Origin: Acidicapsa dinghuensis
GTDB lineage: Bacteria > Acidobacteriota > Terriglobia > Terriglobales > Acidobacteriaceae
Length of the DNA stretch: 64,000 nt
Direction of reading: 5' to 3'
Assembly (NCBI RefSeq): GCF_025685685.1
Contig: NZ_JAGSYH010000002.1
Location: 606,768-670,767 of the forward strand
Shown piece by piece: positions 31,599 to 38,999 of the stretch (positions are counted from its first letter, which is position 1; each line of letters starts with the position of its first letter). Under the pieces are notes generated by a model. That model saw only the letters and a list, made by a program, of their open reading frames with translations, did not search any database and was not told the origin of the DNA. The position numbers and the translations under genes were made by a program.

Positions 31599-34486
31599 GG
31601 CTTTGGATCTGGCGCTGCATTCGCCTTCGGCTCGGAGGGTTCGGGGGTTGGCTCATCCGCGCTGAGCTTGTAATCGATGGCGGTGGCGGAGTATGGCGGC
31701 AACGTGAGTGTAGTTGGAGCTGGTACGCCCTGGGTCGTCTGATTGATCTCGGCTTTGAATCGGCCAGTGTAGCTGCCGGTATCGGCTTCATTCATGGCGT
31801 TCGGATCGGCGGCAACGGAGTACTGGCGCATGGTGACGCTGCCGGTGGGAAGATGGGTCCCGGCGAAGGAGATGGTGTGGCTGTCGTGCGTGTCCATGTT
31901 GAAGAGCAGGATGGAGCGATTAGGACCGTTTTTGAAGCAGAATGCGTAGAGATAAGGAAGCTTCTCGATGGCGGGCAATGAGCCTTCGGGACCGTTGGTG
32001 GTTGAGCCCTCGAAGCGGTAGTGCACATTTTCAGAAATAGGGCACGAGAACATGGGGCCAATGACGGACTGGTTGGCGAGGCGCATGGCGACAAAGTCGG
32101 GACGGGGGATGTAGCCACCAAAGGAGGGGTTGGTTGCGGACTCCGCGCCGCCGGCTTCAACGAGCGCTCCCCAAAGCTTGGCGGTGGCGTGGCCTGAAGT
32201 GCCGTTGCGGAATTCAGTGAGTGAGAAGAAGTTTTGTGGACCGAAGGTGTGAGGTGCGGCCTGTTGATGCAGCAATGCCTGCAAGGCAGCGGCGAGCCCG
32301 TAGCCTGCACCCGCGGTGATGTGATCGAGATCGCGCTGTGAGTTGGCGATGGTGCCAGCAATGGTGCCTTCACCCTGCTCATAGATATTGACGATGCAGT
32401 GCTCGGTGCCGGATGCGCCGCATGTATGCAGGGCGGTGTAATCCTTCCAACTGGTGTAGAAGTTGTGGGGGTCTTTGGGGCCGAAGGATTGCAGAGCGAT
32501 CTCTGCGTAGAGCGGCTGATAGAGATGTTCCGGTGTGTCGAAGAGGCCAATCTTGCCGTAGCTGTAATCTTCGATCTCAACGGCGTCGGGGCGTGCCTCC
32601 GCAACGGCTTTGTCTGCCGACCAGTTGGTGGCTGTCTGCAGATCCATGGTGAGGGTGATGTTGCGGGGATAGTAGCGATTGGCGCGCATTGCGGCGAAGA
32701 TATGGCCGGTGCGTGTGGCGTAGTCGTGATAAACAGTGCTGGCTCCCGAGGAATCACCGCGGATGTTCTGATTGCCGAAGGACTGATTCCAGCACTCGTT
32801 GCAGTAGCTCAGATTGATGTGCTGGAAGACGCTGGTCCATGAGTCGGACTGACCTAGAGCGACGCGACGCTGGCCGTATTCAGAGGTGGTGGCTGACGCG
32901 GGTGCGGCGAGGAACTCGATAAGGTGGGCGGCTTCGGCGTTGGTGAAGGTGACGGGAACCTCGATGTAGGGATCGACGGGGCAACCGGTGACGGTCTGAA
33001 CATCCTTGACGACGTCGAGGAAATCCTCAAGACTGAGCTGAAACTCATTCTGCCCACCGGGAGAGATGCCATAGCTTACACCGGAAGGGCTGCGCTTGTT
33101 GTTGGGGCGAGTCCAGTTATCGATGGTTTCTGCGTTCTGGTTGACCCAGTAGCGGATGGTGCCGGGAGCTGCGCATGGAGCCGGGAAAGCGTCATAGAGC
33201 GGCTGCATGACTTCGTCGCGGAAGGCACTGGTGTTGGCGGCGTTGATGGGTGAGGTTTTTTGAAAGCTGAGCTGATCGAAGTAGATGTCGCCGGGGCCGG
33301 TGGTGTTGGAGGCACGCACGGTAATGCCGGCATTGCCATCGTAGGAGCCGACAATGGCCGCGGATTCACGCGTGTCACAGGTGTAGGTGTATTGGGTCCA
33401 TGCGGTGGTGAGCGCAGGATTGAAGGGGCCACAACTGAAGCCTCCTGCTCCGGAACGCGATGCTTTGACGGAGAGCGTTGGATTGCCTGAGGCTGCCTTG
33501 GCCCAGAAGCTGAGCTGATATGTACCGTTCATGAGCACGAAGATGTCTTCGGTGGGATTGGTGTCCCAGGATTGAAGGAACTGGATGGAGCCACCGGTAT
33601 TGGGAAAGTGCAGATCGAGAGACTGAGAGCCGCATGATGCGCAGAGATCGCTGATCTCGGAGAGCATTTGCGCGCTGCCGAGCAAGGCGGAGTTGAAGAC
33701 GCCGCCGTAGCCGTGTTCCCACCATGTTTGCGGTGTGGGGCTGAACGTCTTGGTGAGGACAAGGATGTCTCCGGGCTTGAAAGAGGCATCGCAGCCGGCT
33801 TTGCCCTGGTTTGTTGCTGCGTGGATGGTGTACTTGGGCGCTACATACTTTTCCGCTGTCTGGACGAAACCGAAGTCTTCAGAACTGGAAGCGGGCTGAG
33901 GAATCGGCGCTTTGAATCTGACGGTGAAAGTATCGGGGGTAGCAGCAGTGACAAGACCTGACTTGCCCACCAGGAACCGGCCCTTTTCGAGCTCAGGGAT
34001 AACGACGTTGGATTCGCCTGCGATGAAACTGTTGGGGCCGGTAAAGGTGATGACGGAGCCATCCCACTTCCATGCAGAGATGTAACTACGATTGGGACCG
34101 GTGGACGAAGCAACCGTGCCGGAACAGCCTTTTTCCGGACCGCCGCGGATGGATTCGACGATCTGAAAGGTGGCGCCGTCGAGATAACCGGGAGGATCGA
34201 CGGCGTATTGGTTAGGATCGTTGAAGGTTGTGCGCGTGCCTTCCGCGGTGAGATCGAGAATACGACGAACTATGGAGGGCTCAAAGCCGGGATTGGTGTA
34301 GCTGACGAGATCTTTGTTGGTCTGGCAGTTGAAGTAGTAGTTGATGCAGCCGATGTTGAAACCTTCGCGCCAGGGATGAGCGATGAGGGTTTCAGCATCG
34401 TTGAGCTGGAGGGTTTGCGCACGCGAAGCGGGCGCTACCGTAGCAAGAATGAAGAAGAGGGCTAAGGAGATTCGCTCGATGCGCAC
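31595..34486 (-). CDS. Large exported protein, possible carbohydrate-active enzyme
   Basis: A 963-residue protein, GTG start, signal peptide ISLALFFILATVAPASRAQT. Residues about 250-410 look like a carbohydrate-binding sandwich (TGGSIQFLQSWDTNPTEDIF, NGTYQLSFWAKAASGNPTLS, GPGDIYFDQLSFQKTS). The middle resembles a TIM-barrel glycosidase: QNEFQLSLEDFLDVVKDV, HINLSYCNECWNQSFG with acidic and aromatic residues, DAVEIEDYSYGKIGLF. The C-terminal 90 residues form a beta domain like those after GH barrels (HDSHTISFAGTHLPTGSVTM), ending Pro/Glu-rich. I do not recognise a precise family. Its neighbour is a GH106-like enzyme. Confidence 0.7.
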   Translation of the reverse strand: MRIERISLALFFILATVAPASRAQTLQLNDAETLIAHPWREGFNIGCINYYFNCQTNKDLVSYTNPGFEPSIVRRILDLTAEGTRTTFNDPNQYAVDPPGYLDGATFQIVESIRGGPEKGCSGTVASSTGPNRSYISAWKWDGSVITFTGPNSFIAGESNVVIPELEKGRFLVGKSGLVTAATPDTFTVRFKAPIPQPASSSEDFGFVQTAEKYVAPKYTIHAATNQGKAGCDASFKPGDILVLTKTFSPTPQTWWEHGYGGVFNSALLGSAQMLSEISDLCASCGSQSLDLHFPNTGGSIQFLQSWDTNPTEDIFVLMNGTYQLSFWAKAASGNPTLSVKASRSGAGGFSCGPFNPALTTAWTQYTYTCDTRESAAIVGSYDGNAGITVRASNTTGPGDIYFDQLSFQKTSPINAANTSAFRDEVMQPLYDAFPAPCAAPGTIRYWVNQNAETIDNWTRPNNKRSPSGVSYGISPGGQNEFQLSLEDFLDVVKDVQTVTGCPVDPYIEVPVTFTNAEAAHLIEFLAAPASATTSEYGQRRVALGQSDSWTSVFQHINLSYCNECWNQSFGNQNIRGDSSGASTVYHDYATRTGHIFAAMRANRYYPRNITLTMDLQTATNWSADKAVAEARPDAVEIEDYSYGKIGLFDTPEHLYQPLYAEIALQSFGPKDPHNFYTSWKDYTALHTCGASGTEHCIVNIYEQGEGTIAGTIANSQRDLDHITAGAGYGLAAALQALLHQQAAPHTFGPQNFFSLTEFRNGTSGHATAKLWGALVEAGGAESATNPSFGGYIPRPDFVAMRLANQSVIGPMFSCPISENVHYRFEGSTTNGPEGSLPAIEKLPYLYAFCFKNGPNRSILLFNMDTHDSHTISFAGTHLPTGSVTMRQYSVAADPNAMNEADTGSYTGRFKAEINQTTQGVPAPTTLTLPPYSATAIDYKLSADEPTPEPSEPKANAAPDPKP

Positions 34487-34524
34487 AGCTAGAGGATACG
34501 GGGCAGAAGGAGCGATGAAAAACG

Positions 34525-34573
34525 AAAAGGGCGAAAAGTCTGCCGTCCATGAGACAGTGACGCTCGCCCTTTT
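34525..34573. terminator. Terminator beyond the tRNA-Thr remnant
   Basis: A perfect 10-bp stem (aaaagggcga 34525-34534 / tcgccctttt 34564-34573) with a long loop. On the minus strand a U-rich run follows (cgtttttc). It was probably the terminator of the host tRNA-Thr before phage integration, and can serve the plus strand too. Confidence 0.65.
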
Positions 34574-34583
34574 GGAAATTCAA

Positions 34584-34633
34584 TGGAGCCGAAGACCGGA
34601 TTTGAACCGGTGACCTACTGATTACGAATCAGT
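34584..34633 (-). other. Prophage attachment site: tRNA-Thr(CGT) 3' half
   Basis: Read on the minus strand this is the 3' half of a tRNA: complete anticodon arm (actga-ttcgtaa-tcagt, anticodon CGT, threonine), variable loop, T arm (accgg-ttcaaat-ccggt), acceptor 3' strand (cttcggc), discriminator and CCA (34584-34586). The D arm and 5' acceptor strand are absent; unrelated sequence starts right after the anticodon stem at about 34634, and an integrase gene follows 160 bases later. This is the classic left boundary of an element integrated into a tRNA gene. The intact tRNA should stand at the other end, outside the window. Confidence 0.85.
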
Positions 34634-34791
34634 AGTAGCTCTTTGCCAATCAGTTGCGCGGACCGCAATCCGGCAACGGCTGAAAACTCATTCACCTATT
34701 CAGTGAAATTGACTGAGATTGAATTTACTCCAGAAAGCGGAGTGCAAGTCAACAAAAAGAAAGTACGGCCCTGTGGGAATCTAGGAAGTAA

Positions 34792-35958
34792 TCAAAATCC
34801 CGTCGTCGACGAAATCCAGAACATACCCGCCGCGCGCGCCAGTTTAGGCTTTTCCTGCCGCACTGGAGGCTTCTTCGGAGCCGGAGCTGCCACAGGTTCA
34901 TCCGGCACAACCCTTCTCGCATGACGCCGCTGCGCAGCGATCGAGATCTGGATGTAATGCTTCTGCGTATCCTCGTCGATATGCCCGGCGCGGGCCAATA
35001 GCACATGAATCGGGGTGCCACCCTCCGCGAGCCGCGTCAGCCCCGTATGTCTGAACCCGTTCGGCTTAAAGAACTTCGGACCGGCCACATCTCTCACTTC
35101 CTGGAATCGCTTTTCAAGTCCCCACTCCGACATGGGCTTCTTCGGGTTATAGCTGCCATCCATTTCACGAAACGGAAAAAGGTGATCCTGCGGACCCTTG
35201 GCGCCGAGCTCCTGTGCCCGCTCGATCAATCGCTCAAGCGCCCAGATCGTCCGCTCCTCAAGCAACGCGATCGTCCGCTTGCGATGCTTGTTCTTCGCCA
35301 GCGCGCGCCGCACCATGATGATGCCATCGTCCGGAGTGCAATCGCCGATCTTCAAGCCACGCATCTCGCCTTTGGCGCACGTCGAGTCAAACGCCAGCAG
35401 GCTGTACCAGTAAATGAAATGAAATTCAGCTTTGCCTTCCGCAACGCGGAGCCAGTGCTCCTGCTGCTCCGCAGAGAGCGCCTTCTCGATGTCGAGATCT
35501 TCTTTCTGCACCCGGATCAACTCAGCGTCCTGCTCTTCCTTCCACACGCCGGCGTCGCGCAATACCCTCAGCAGCAGGTCCACCTCTTTGCGAATACAGT
35601 TCGCGCCAGCACGCTTCGCCCAGTGCGCAACCTCCCGGTCGCAGGCCGCCCGAGCGTTCTGATAGATGCTGATCTGCTCAGGATCAATGTCGCGTAGCCG
35701 CATCCAGGCAAAATACTTGTTCAGCGCTTTCTTGCCGCAGATGTAATCCTTCTTCGTCTTCTGCGAGATGTACTTGACCTTGATGACGGCCGCGACTTCT
35801 GGAATTGTTCGTCGATCCAGCCATATCTCGATCGCTTCAGAAAAAATCAAATCCCCGGTGAGTTTGTAGGAGCCCATCCCATATGCCCTGACAGCGCCAT
35901 CGCGGGTGGAAGCGTCAGCCCCGTGTGCCTGGCCTGGAAATCGAACAATTTTCGTCAC
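34792..35958 (-). CDS. int: Phage tyrosine integrase
   Basis: A 388-residue tyrosine recombinase, GTG start. Catalytic residues visible: R200 (EMRGLKIGD), a lysine in the KNKHRKR beta-hairpin (about 224-229), R303 in NGFRHTGLTRL, H326 (LLARAGHID) and nucleophile Y335 (KHYIQI). At the first position of the HxxR box an Asn (N300) replaces the usual His, a tolerated change in some members. The N-terminal part (residues about 35-150) is a core-binding SAM-like domain. It lies 160 bases from the tRNA-Thr attachment remnant, as expected for the element's own integrase. A promoter on the minus strand is seen at 36003-36031. Confidence 0.95.
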   Translation of the reverse strand: MTKIVRFPGQAHGADASTRDGAVRAYGMGSYKLTGDLIFSEAIEIWLDRRTIPEVAAVIKVKYISQKTKKDYICGKKALNKYFAWMRLRDIDPEQISIYQNARAACDREVAHWAKRAGANCIRKEVDLLLRVLRDAGVWKEEQDAELIRVQKEDLDIEKALSAEQQEHWLRVAEGKAEFHFIYWYSLLAFDSTCAKGEMRGLKIGDCTPDDGIIMVRRALAKNKHRKRTIALLEERTIWALERLIERAQELGAKGPQDHLFPFREMDGSYNPKKPMSEWGLEKRFQEVRDVAGPKFFKPNGFRHTGLTRLAEGGTPIHVLLARAGHIDEDTQKHYIQISIAAQRRHARRVVPDEPVAAPAPKKPPVRQEKPKLARAAGMFWISSTTGF

Positions 35959-36002
35959 CGCAAATCGAACCTCGAATGGATTAGAGACGAGCCCCGACTT
36001 AC

Positions 36003-36031
36003 TTTATATGTCTAAATCAGTTGCGATTCAA
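36003..36031 (-). promoter_or_regulatory. Integrase promoter
   Basis: On the minus strand a -35 box TTGAAT (36026-36031) and a -10 box TATAAA (36003-36008) are spaced by 17 bases, 45 bases before the integrase start. GACAC half-sites lie just beyond and could be operators shared with the divergent promoter. Confidence 0.65.
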
Positions 36032-36068
36032 CACGTTTCGACACGATCGGACACAAACGTTATAGGAA

Positions 36069-36098
36069 TTTACGGAAAGTGTCGGTTCGAGATATAAT
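36069..36098 (+). promoter_or_regulatory. Promoter of the first RHH gene, probably leaderless
   Basis: A perfect -10 box TATAAT (36093-36098) has a -35-like TTTACG (36069-36074) 18 bases upstream. Transcription should begin 6-8 bases further, at or next to the ATG at 36106, and no ribosome site is present. C(G)GACAC half-sites at 36039 and 36048 and an inverted copy at 36079 surround it. Confidence 0.6.
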
Positions 36099-36105
36099 CC
36101 CCCGC

Positions 36106-36273
36106 ATGGCAAAAGCCAAGACCCCACCACCAAAACAGCCAGGCGTCACGGTTCACAGTAAGCTTTCACCCGAGATCGTCGAGCAGCTCGACAAGATCGC
36201 GGCCAGCAACAGCATCACTCGGGCTGCAGCGATAGCCATTGCAGTGTCGCGTCTCATCAAGACAGGTATCTAA
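36106..36273 (+). CDS. Ribbon-helix-helix protein (phage regulator)
   Basis: A 55-residue protein with an N-terminal basic, Pro-rich lead (MAKAKTPPPKQPG) then a ribbon-helix-helix fold: VTVHSKLSPEIVEQLDKIA (strand and helix A) and NSITRAAAIAIAVSRLIKTG (helix B). Such dimers bind short operators. It is divergent from the integrase with two promoters and repeated GACAC half-sites between, so it probably controls integrase and itself. The ATG at 36106 is 8 bases after a TATAAT box, suggesting a leaderless message. Confidence 0.7.
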   Translation: MAKAKTPPPKQPGVTVHSKLSPEIVEQLDKIAASNSITRAAAIAIAVSRLIKTGI

Positions 36274-36427
36274 AGTTTCGGTGAGGTGAATCTATAGCGC
36301 GAATTCTAGCCTCAAGTAACGATTCGCGCATGCCACGTTACGGCCATTGACAACAGGGCATTCTTAGTGCGCAAACGTATCCCATTGCATATCTGATAGA
36401 TATACAAACCGCGCTTTACGATGAATC

Positions 36428-36592
36428 ATGGCCCCGAAGAGGCAACGGGCGATCCGCCTGAGTGACGTCCAGGAAGCGCAGCTCGCGAAGCTATCCGAAA
36501 AACTGCAGGTCGACGAAACCAACGTCATCCGCATCGCGATCAGCCGCCTCGCCGAACAGGAAGGCATTAAAGTTACGCAGAAGCGCCAGTGA
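36428..36592 (+). CDS. Second ribbon-helix-helix protein
   Basis: A 54-residue open frame: MAPKRQRAIRLSDVQEAQLA, then KLSEKLQVDETNVIRIAISR and LAEQEGIKVTQKRQ. The fold is RHH-like (strand RAIRLS, helix A DVQEAQLAKLSEKL, helix B ETNVIRIAISRLAEQ) and shares with the first RHH protein a final IA(I/V)SRL helix, so the two are probably paralogues. No strong ribosome site. Its 3' end overlaps the convergent endolysin gene by 20 bases. Confidence 0.6.
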   Translation: MAPKRQRAIRLSDVQEAQLAKLSEKLQVDETNVIRIAISRLAEQEGIKVTQKRQ

Positions 36593-37091
36593 CTTGTTCC
36601 TGCCGCTTGATCAATAGATCCGGATACCGCGCCATCAACTCTTCAATCTTTCGGCCGCCCTGGCCGTAGTTGTTCCCAGGAAACGAAGCCCAGCGCGAGC
36701 TGCACGCGGCGATCGCCGCCGTCACCTGGCCAGCTTCGATCAGCCGGATCGCGCGGCATTCAGTAATTAGCTGGATGGCGAGTTTGTCCTGCGACGCAGG
36801 CCCGAAGTCCGGCAGCTCCAGTTGCGCCTTGTACGCAGGCCAGTACTTCAGCATCTGCTGGTAACGCCCCGCAGCGTCCGACAAGATCGGCGGCGGCGGC
36901 TCCATACGAATCAGCTTAGGCTTGCGGCCGCCGGCAAACGGATGGTCTGCGTAGTCCGTGAAGATCTCCGGTGCCCCGTCGGCTCCGGTCACAATCACGT
37001 CGTAACCATCGTTGCGCGTAAGCGGGTGCGTGCTGGTCCCCTCGCTCCACGCGATGAGATCGAGAAACGCTGTCAATTGCGGTGAAGGCAT
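36573..37091 (-). CDS. Phage endolysin, lambda R-like lytic transglycosylase (GH104)
   Basis: A 172-residue protein that follows lambda gpR closely in layout: FLDLIAWSEGTSTHPLTRND with catalytic E17, GYDVIVTG, EIFTDYADHP, AAGRYQQMLKYWPAYKAQLE, DFGPASQDKLAIQLI and CSSRWASFPGNNYGQGG. It cuts peptidoglycan between MurNAc and GlcNAc to release phage. There is no signal peptide, so it needs a holin. A minus-strand terminator (37104-37133) stands between it and the upstream gene, so its expression may need read-through. Confidence 0.93.
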   Translation of the reverse strand: MPSPQLTAFLDLIAWSEGTSTHPLTRNDGYDVIVTGADGAPEIFTDYADHPFAGGRKPKLIRMEPPPPILSDAAGRYQQMLKYWPAYKAQLELPDFGPASQDKLAIQLITECRAIRLIEAGQVTAAIAACSSRWASFPGNNYGQGGRKIEELMARYPDLLIKRQEQVTGASA

Positions 37092-37103
37092 AGTCTCCTC
37101 AAG

Positions 37104-37133
37104 AAAAAACGGCCCCCGATCCCATCGAGGGCC
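37104..37133 (-). terminator. Minus-strand terminator upstream of the endolysin
   Basis: On the minus strand ggccctcgat-ggg-atcgggggcc is a near-perfect 10-bp stem followed by gttttttc. It lies after the Acb2/Tad1-like gene and before the endolysin gene. Confidence 0.8.
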
Positions 37134-37189
37134 AAGTTGCCTTGATTCTCTCCTGTTGCGAGAGCTTATTCAGCCGTTGCGGCCTAAAC

Positions 37190-37402
37190 CTACTTACCCC
37201 TACATGCGATCGAGGCATTCGCTGTCATAACAGCCTCTCGCACCTTGCGCACAGCTGCAGTTTTATCTGCAGATTCAGGGCAACATTCGTTGATGGTTTC
37301 TGCGAAAACCTTGCCGGCGCTGCGCAGCTTTGCGTAGCGTTCCAGGTCATCACCTTCCGGCGCGTGATAACTGAACCAGTTATCGAGCTGATCTTGCGTC
37401 AT
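37190..37402 (-). CDS. Acb2/Tad1-type hairpin protein, candidate anti-defence sponge
   Basis: A 70-residue protein: MTQDQLDNWFSYHAPEGDDL, then ERYAKLRSAGKVFAETINEC and CPESADKTAAVRKVREAVMT with the ending ANASIACRGK. The pattern W-F-x-Y-H-x-P, E-R-Y-x-x-(I/L)-R, a central C-P-x-S/A-D, and R-K-x-R-E-A-V-M-x-A-N-A-x-I-A is that of short phage proteins I recall as grouped in the Acb2/Tad1 hairpin family (formerly DUF7681). Characterised members bind cyclic nucleotides or cyclic ADP-ribose isomers and so blunt CBASS and Thoeris defence. The family match is from memory; the ligand is unknown. ggaag precedes the ATG. It is the last gene before a terminator. Confidence 0.65.
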   Translation of the reverse strand: MTQDQLDNWFSYHAPEGDDLERYAKLRSAGKVFAETINECCPESADKTAAVRKVREAVMTANASIACRGK

Positions 37403-37457
37403 TGACTTCCAGCTTTCTCCGGCTATTCCGCCGGTGTGAAATTAACTTCTTAGAGCC

Positions 37458-38159
37458 TCAATGCATGGCCTGCTCAATCCAGTAGGTAGCTTCCCCGGCA
37501 TGTGCAGCAAAAGTGCTCAGGGTTTGAATATCCATCCAGCTCCGTTTCAGCCAGCACAGCTTCCCGGCGCACGGCGGAGGGTCCATAATCAGCGACCACT
37601 TCTTATCCGTCACCTGCGCCATGTGCGCGAAGCTTCCCGTAACGCTCGCGGTGTTGTGTACCATGGCCGCAAGCTCTGGATTCTGCGCCGCCGCATGCAG
37701 CTCGTTTAGAAACGCCGTCGCGGAGTCTTCCGTTGTACCCAGCTTCTGCGCCGTCCCACCGATCTGCGCAACTGCCGGTGCAACCGAGTCCACAGCATCT
37801 TTCGCCGACGCTAGCAACGGCCCCACGCCGGCGAGCTGCGCATTCGCCGTCCGCAAGGTGGCCTGCAGCTGCCCAGATGCTGCACCGAGGCTCGCGAGCG
37901 TATCCTGCGCCTGCTTTCCGATCGCGTTGACCTGTTGCGTCTGCGTCTTCGAGGCGGCCGCCCAATCCTTCGTAGCGTTATCCAGATTGATGGCCGTCGC
38001 GTTCAGCTTCGATTCCAGGCCTTCGGCGCGCGTCAGCACTCCGTCCACATGACGAACGATCGGCCTCGCCGCCAGCACTTCATACCCGGCCGCCGCAAAC
38101 GCAAAGGCCCCGGCAAGCGCCAGGGCAATGCGAGCGACAGTTAGAGTTCGGTCGAGCAT
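37458..38159 (-). CDS. Phage membrane-anchored helical protein
   Basis: A 233-residue protein with one N-terminal membrane helix (VARIALALAGAFAFAAAGYE) and then a long Ala/Gln-rich helical region (about residues 45-165: LESKLNATAINLDNATKDWA, SLGAASGQLQATLRTANAQL) likely to form a coiled coil. The C-terminal 60 residues (PPPCAGKLCWLKRSWMDIQT) hold two cysteines. No family recognised. Its start shares its first base with the stop of the next upstream gene (38159), so the two are coupled. It might be a lysis-accessory or tape-like helper; this is not shown. Confidence 0.7.
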   Translation of the reverse strand: MLDRTLTVARIALALAGAFAFAAAGYEVLAARPIVRHVDGVLTRAEGLESKLNATAINLDNATKDWAAASKTQTQQVNAIGKQAQDTLASLGAASGQLQATLRTANAQLAGVGPLLASAKDAVDSVAPAVAQIGGTAQKLGTTEDSATAFLNELHAAAQNPELAAMVHNTASVTGSFAHMAQVTDKKWSLIMDPPPCAGKLCWLKRSWMDIQTLSTFAAHAGEATYWIEQAMH

Positions 38160-38578
38160 CAGGCCGCTTTAACAGCCGTGGTTTCTGCAGCCGCGGTATT
38201 CGAAACGCTCTCCAGCATGGCTTCAATCGCAGAGACAATACCCTGCGCTTTCGAGAGGCTCGCCGGATTCGAGATATGCGCCTCCGAGGCAATCGTCTTC
38301 AGGTTGGTAACGATGGCGCTTGCAAAATTGGGGATGCTACTGAAAGCACCCTGCTTCGCAAAAGCCTGCACCGTGCCAAGGTCGCCCACCACTTCGGTGG
38401 CGATCGGGTTGACGATCGCCGCGGCCACAGGGTCGACCAGGGCGAAGACAGCTTCCGCTTCCGGCGCCACCTGGTTGATGGTTGCAATGATCGCAGGGCC
38501 TTCGCTTTCGACCTTCTTGAATGCCTTGCCGATCCAGTTCTTGACGTCATCGAAGATAGTTACGATTGGATTTGCCAC
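38159..38578 (-). CDS. Phage hypothetical protein, helical
   Basis: A 139-residue protein with a GTG start at 38578 and aggag 7 bases before it; the longer open frame upstream has no ribosome site. It begins ANPIVTIFDDVKNWIGKAFK, has an amphipathic, Ala/Val-rich middle (AEAVFALVDPVAAAIVNPIA) and ends in Ala/Glu-rich helices (AMLESVSNTAAAETTAVKAA). Similar small proteins occur in phage lysis regions, but I cannot name a family. Confidence 0.65.
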   Translation of the reverse strand: MANPIVTIFDDVKNWIGKAFKKVESEGPAIIATINQVAPEAEAVFALVDPVAAAIVNPIATEVVGDLGTVQAFAKQGAFSSIPNFASAIVTNLKTIASEAHISNPASLSKAQGIVSAIEAMLESVSNTAAAETTAVKAA

Positions 38579-38589
38579 GTGTTGCTCCT

Positions 38590-38817
38590 TTACTTGGGTT
38601 GCGCCGGTTCTGCCGGCTGGTAAGGGTTTGGGGGAGGGTCTGGTTCGACATGCCGGCGCGCAGGGATTGCCGACTGCAGCGTCTCGCGTAGCCACGTCCA
38701 CCACTCCTGTGCGGATTTCGGAAAGGCCTTCGGCATCGCGCTCACCGCGCTCACAAATAGCGCGCCCGCAGCGACCTCAATCTCCGGGGCGTACTTGGCA
38801 AAGAACATAGCGATCAC
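38590..38817 (-). CDS. Small phage membrane protein, holin candidate
   Basis: A 75-residue protein, GTG start overlapping the upstream stop (GTGA). One hydrophobic segment (VAAGALFVSAVSAMPKAF) is followed by WWTWLRETLQ and a Pro-rich charged tail (DPPPNPYQPAEPAQPK). The layout (short, one membrane helix, charged tail, beside lysis genes) would suit a holin or spanin-like role, but this is inferred from position only. Confidence 0.6.
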   Translation of the reverse strand: MIAMFFAKYAPEIEVAAGALFVSAVSAMPKAFPKSAQEWWTWLRETLQSAIPARRHVEPDPPPNPYQPAEPAQPK

Positions 38818-38990
38818 GGTTTCACCCGTTCCTTGCGGAGGTTCGCATTCTCCTGCTGAAGCTCGGCGATGCGAGCGCGCAGCTCCGTGATCAGCTCGGC
38901 CGCTTCGTGCAGCTCACGCAATAACCGCGCATCGCGATGGACAATCTGCTCTTCGGTTTTGTGAATGTCATCTAGTGCTGGTTCTTCCAT
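38814..38990 (-). CDS. Small coiled-coil phage protein
   Basis: A 58-residue protein: MEEPALDDIHKTEEQIVHRD, ARLLRELHEAAELITELRAR, IAELQQENANLRKERVKP. Leucines fall at heptad spacing in the second half, giving a leucine-zipper-like coil. A very good ribosome site (aggagg) lies 5 bases before the ATG. Its stop overlaps the start of the next small membrane protein. No function known. Confidence 0.7.
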   Translation of the reverse strand: MEEPALDDIHKTEEQIVHRDARLLRELHEAAELITELRARIAELQQENANLRKERVKP

Positions 38991-38999
38991 AACTGCCTC

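Noticed and set aside
34584..34665. A functional tRNA-Thr gene
   Set aside because: The D arm and the 5' acceptor strand (expected gccgaag-like) are missing upstream; only the 3' half is present, so it is an attachment remnant.
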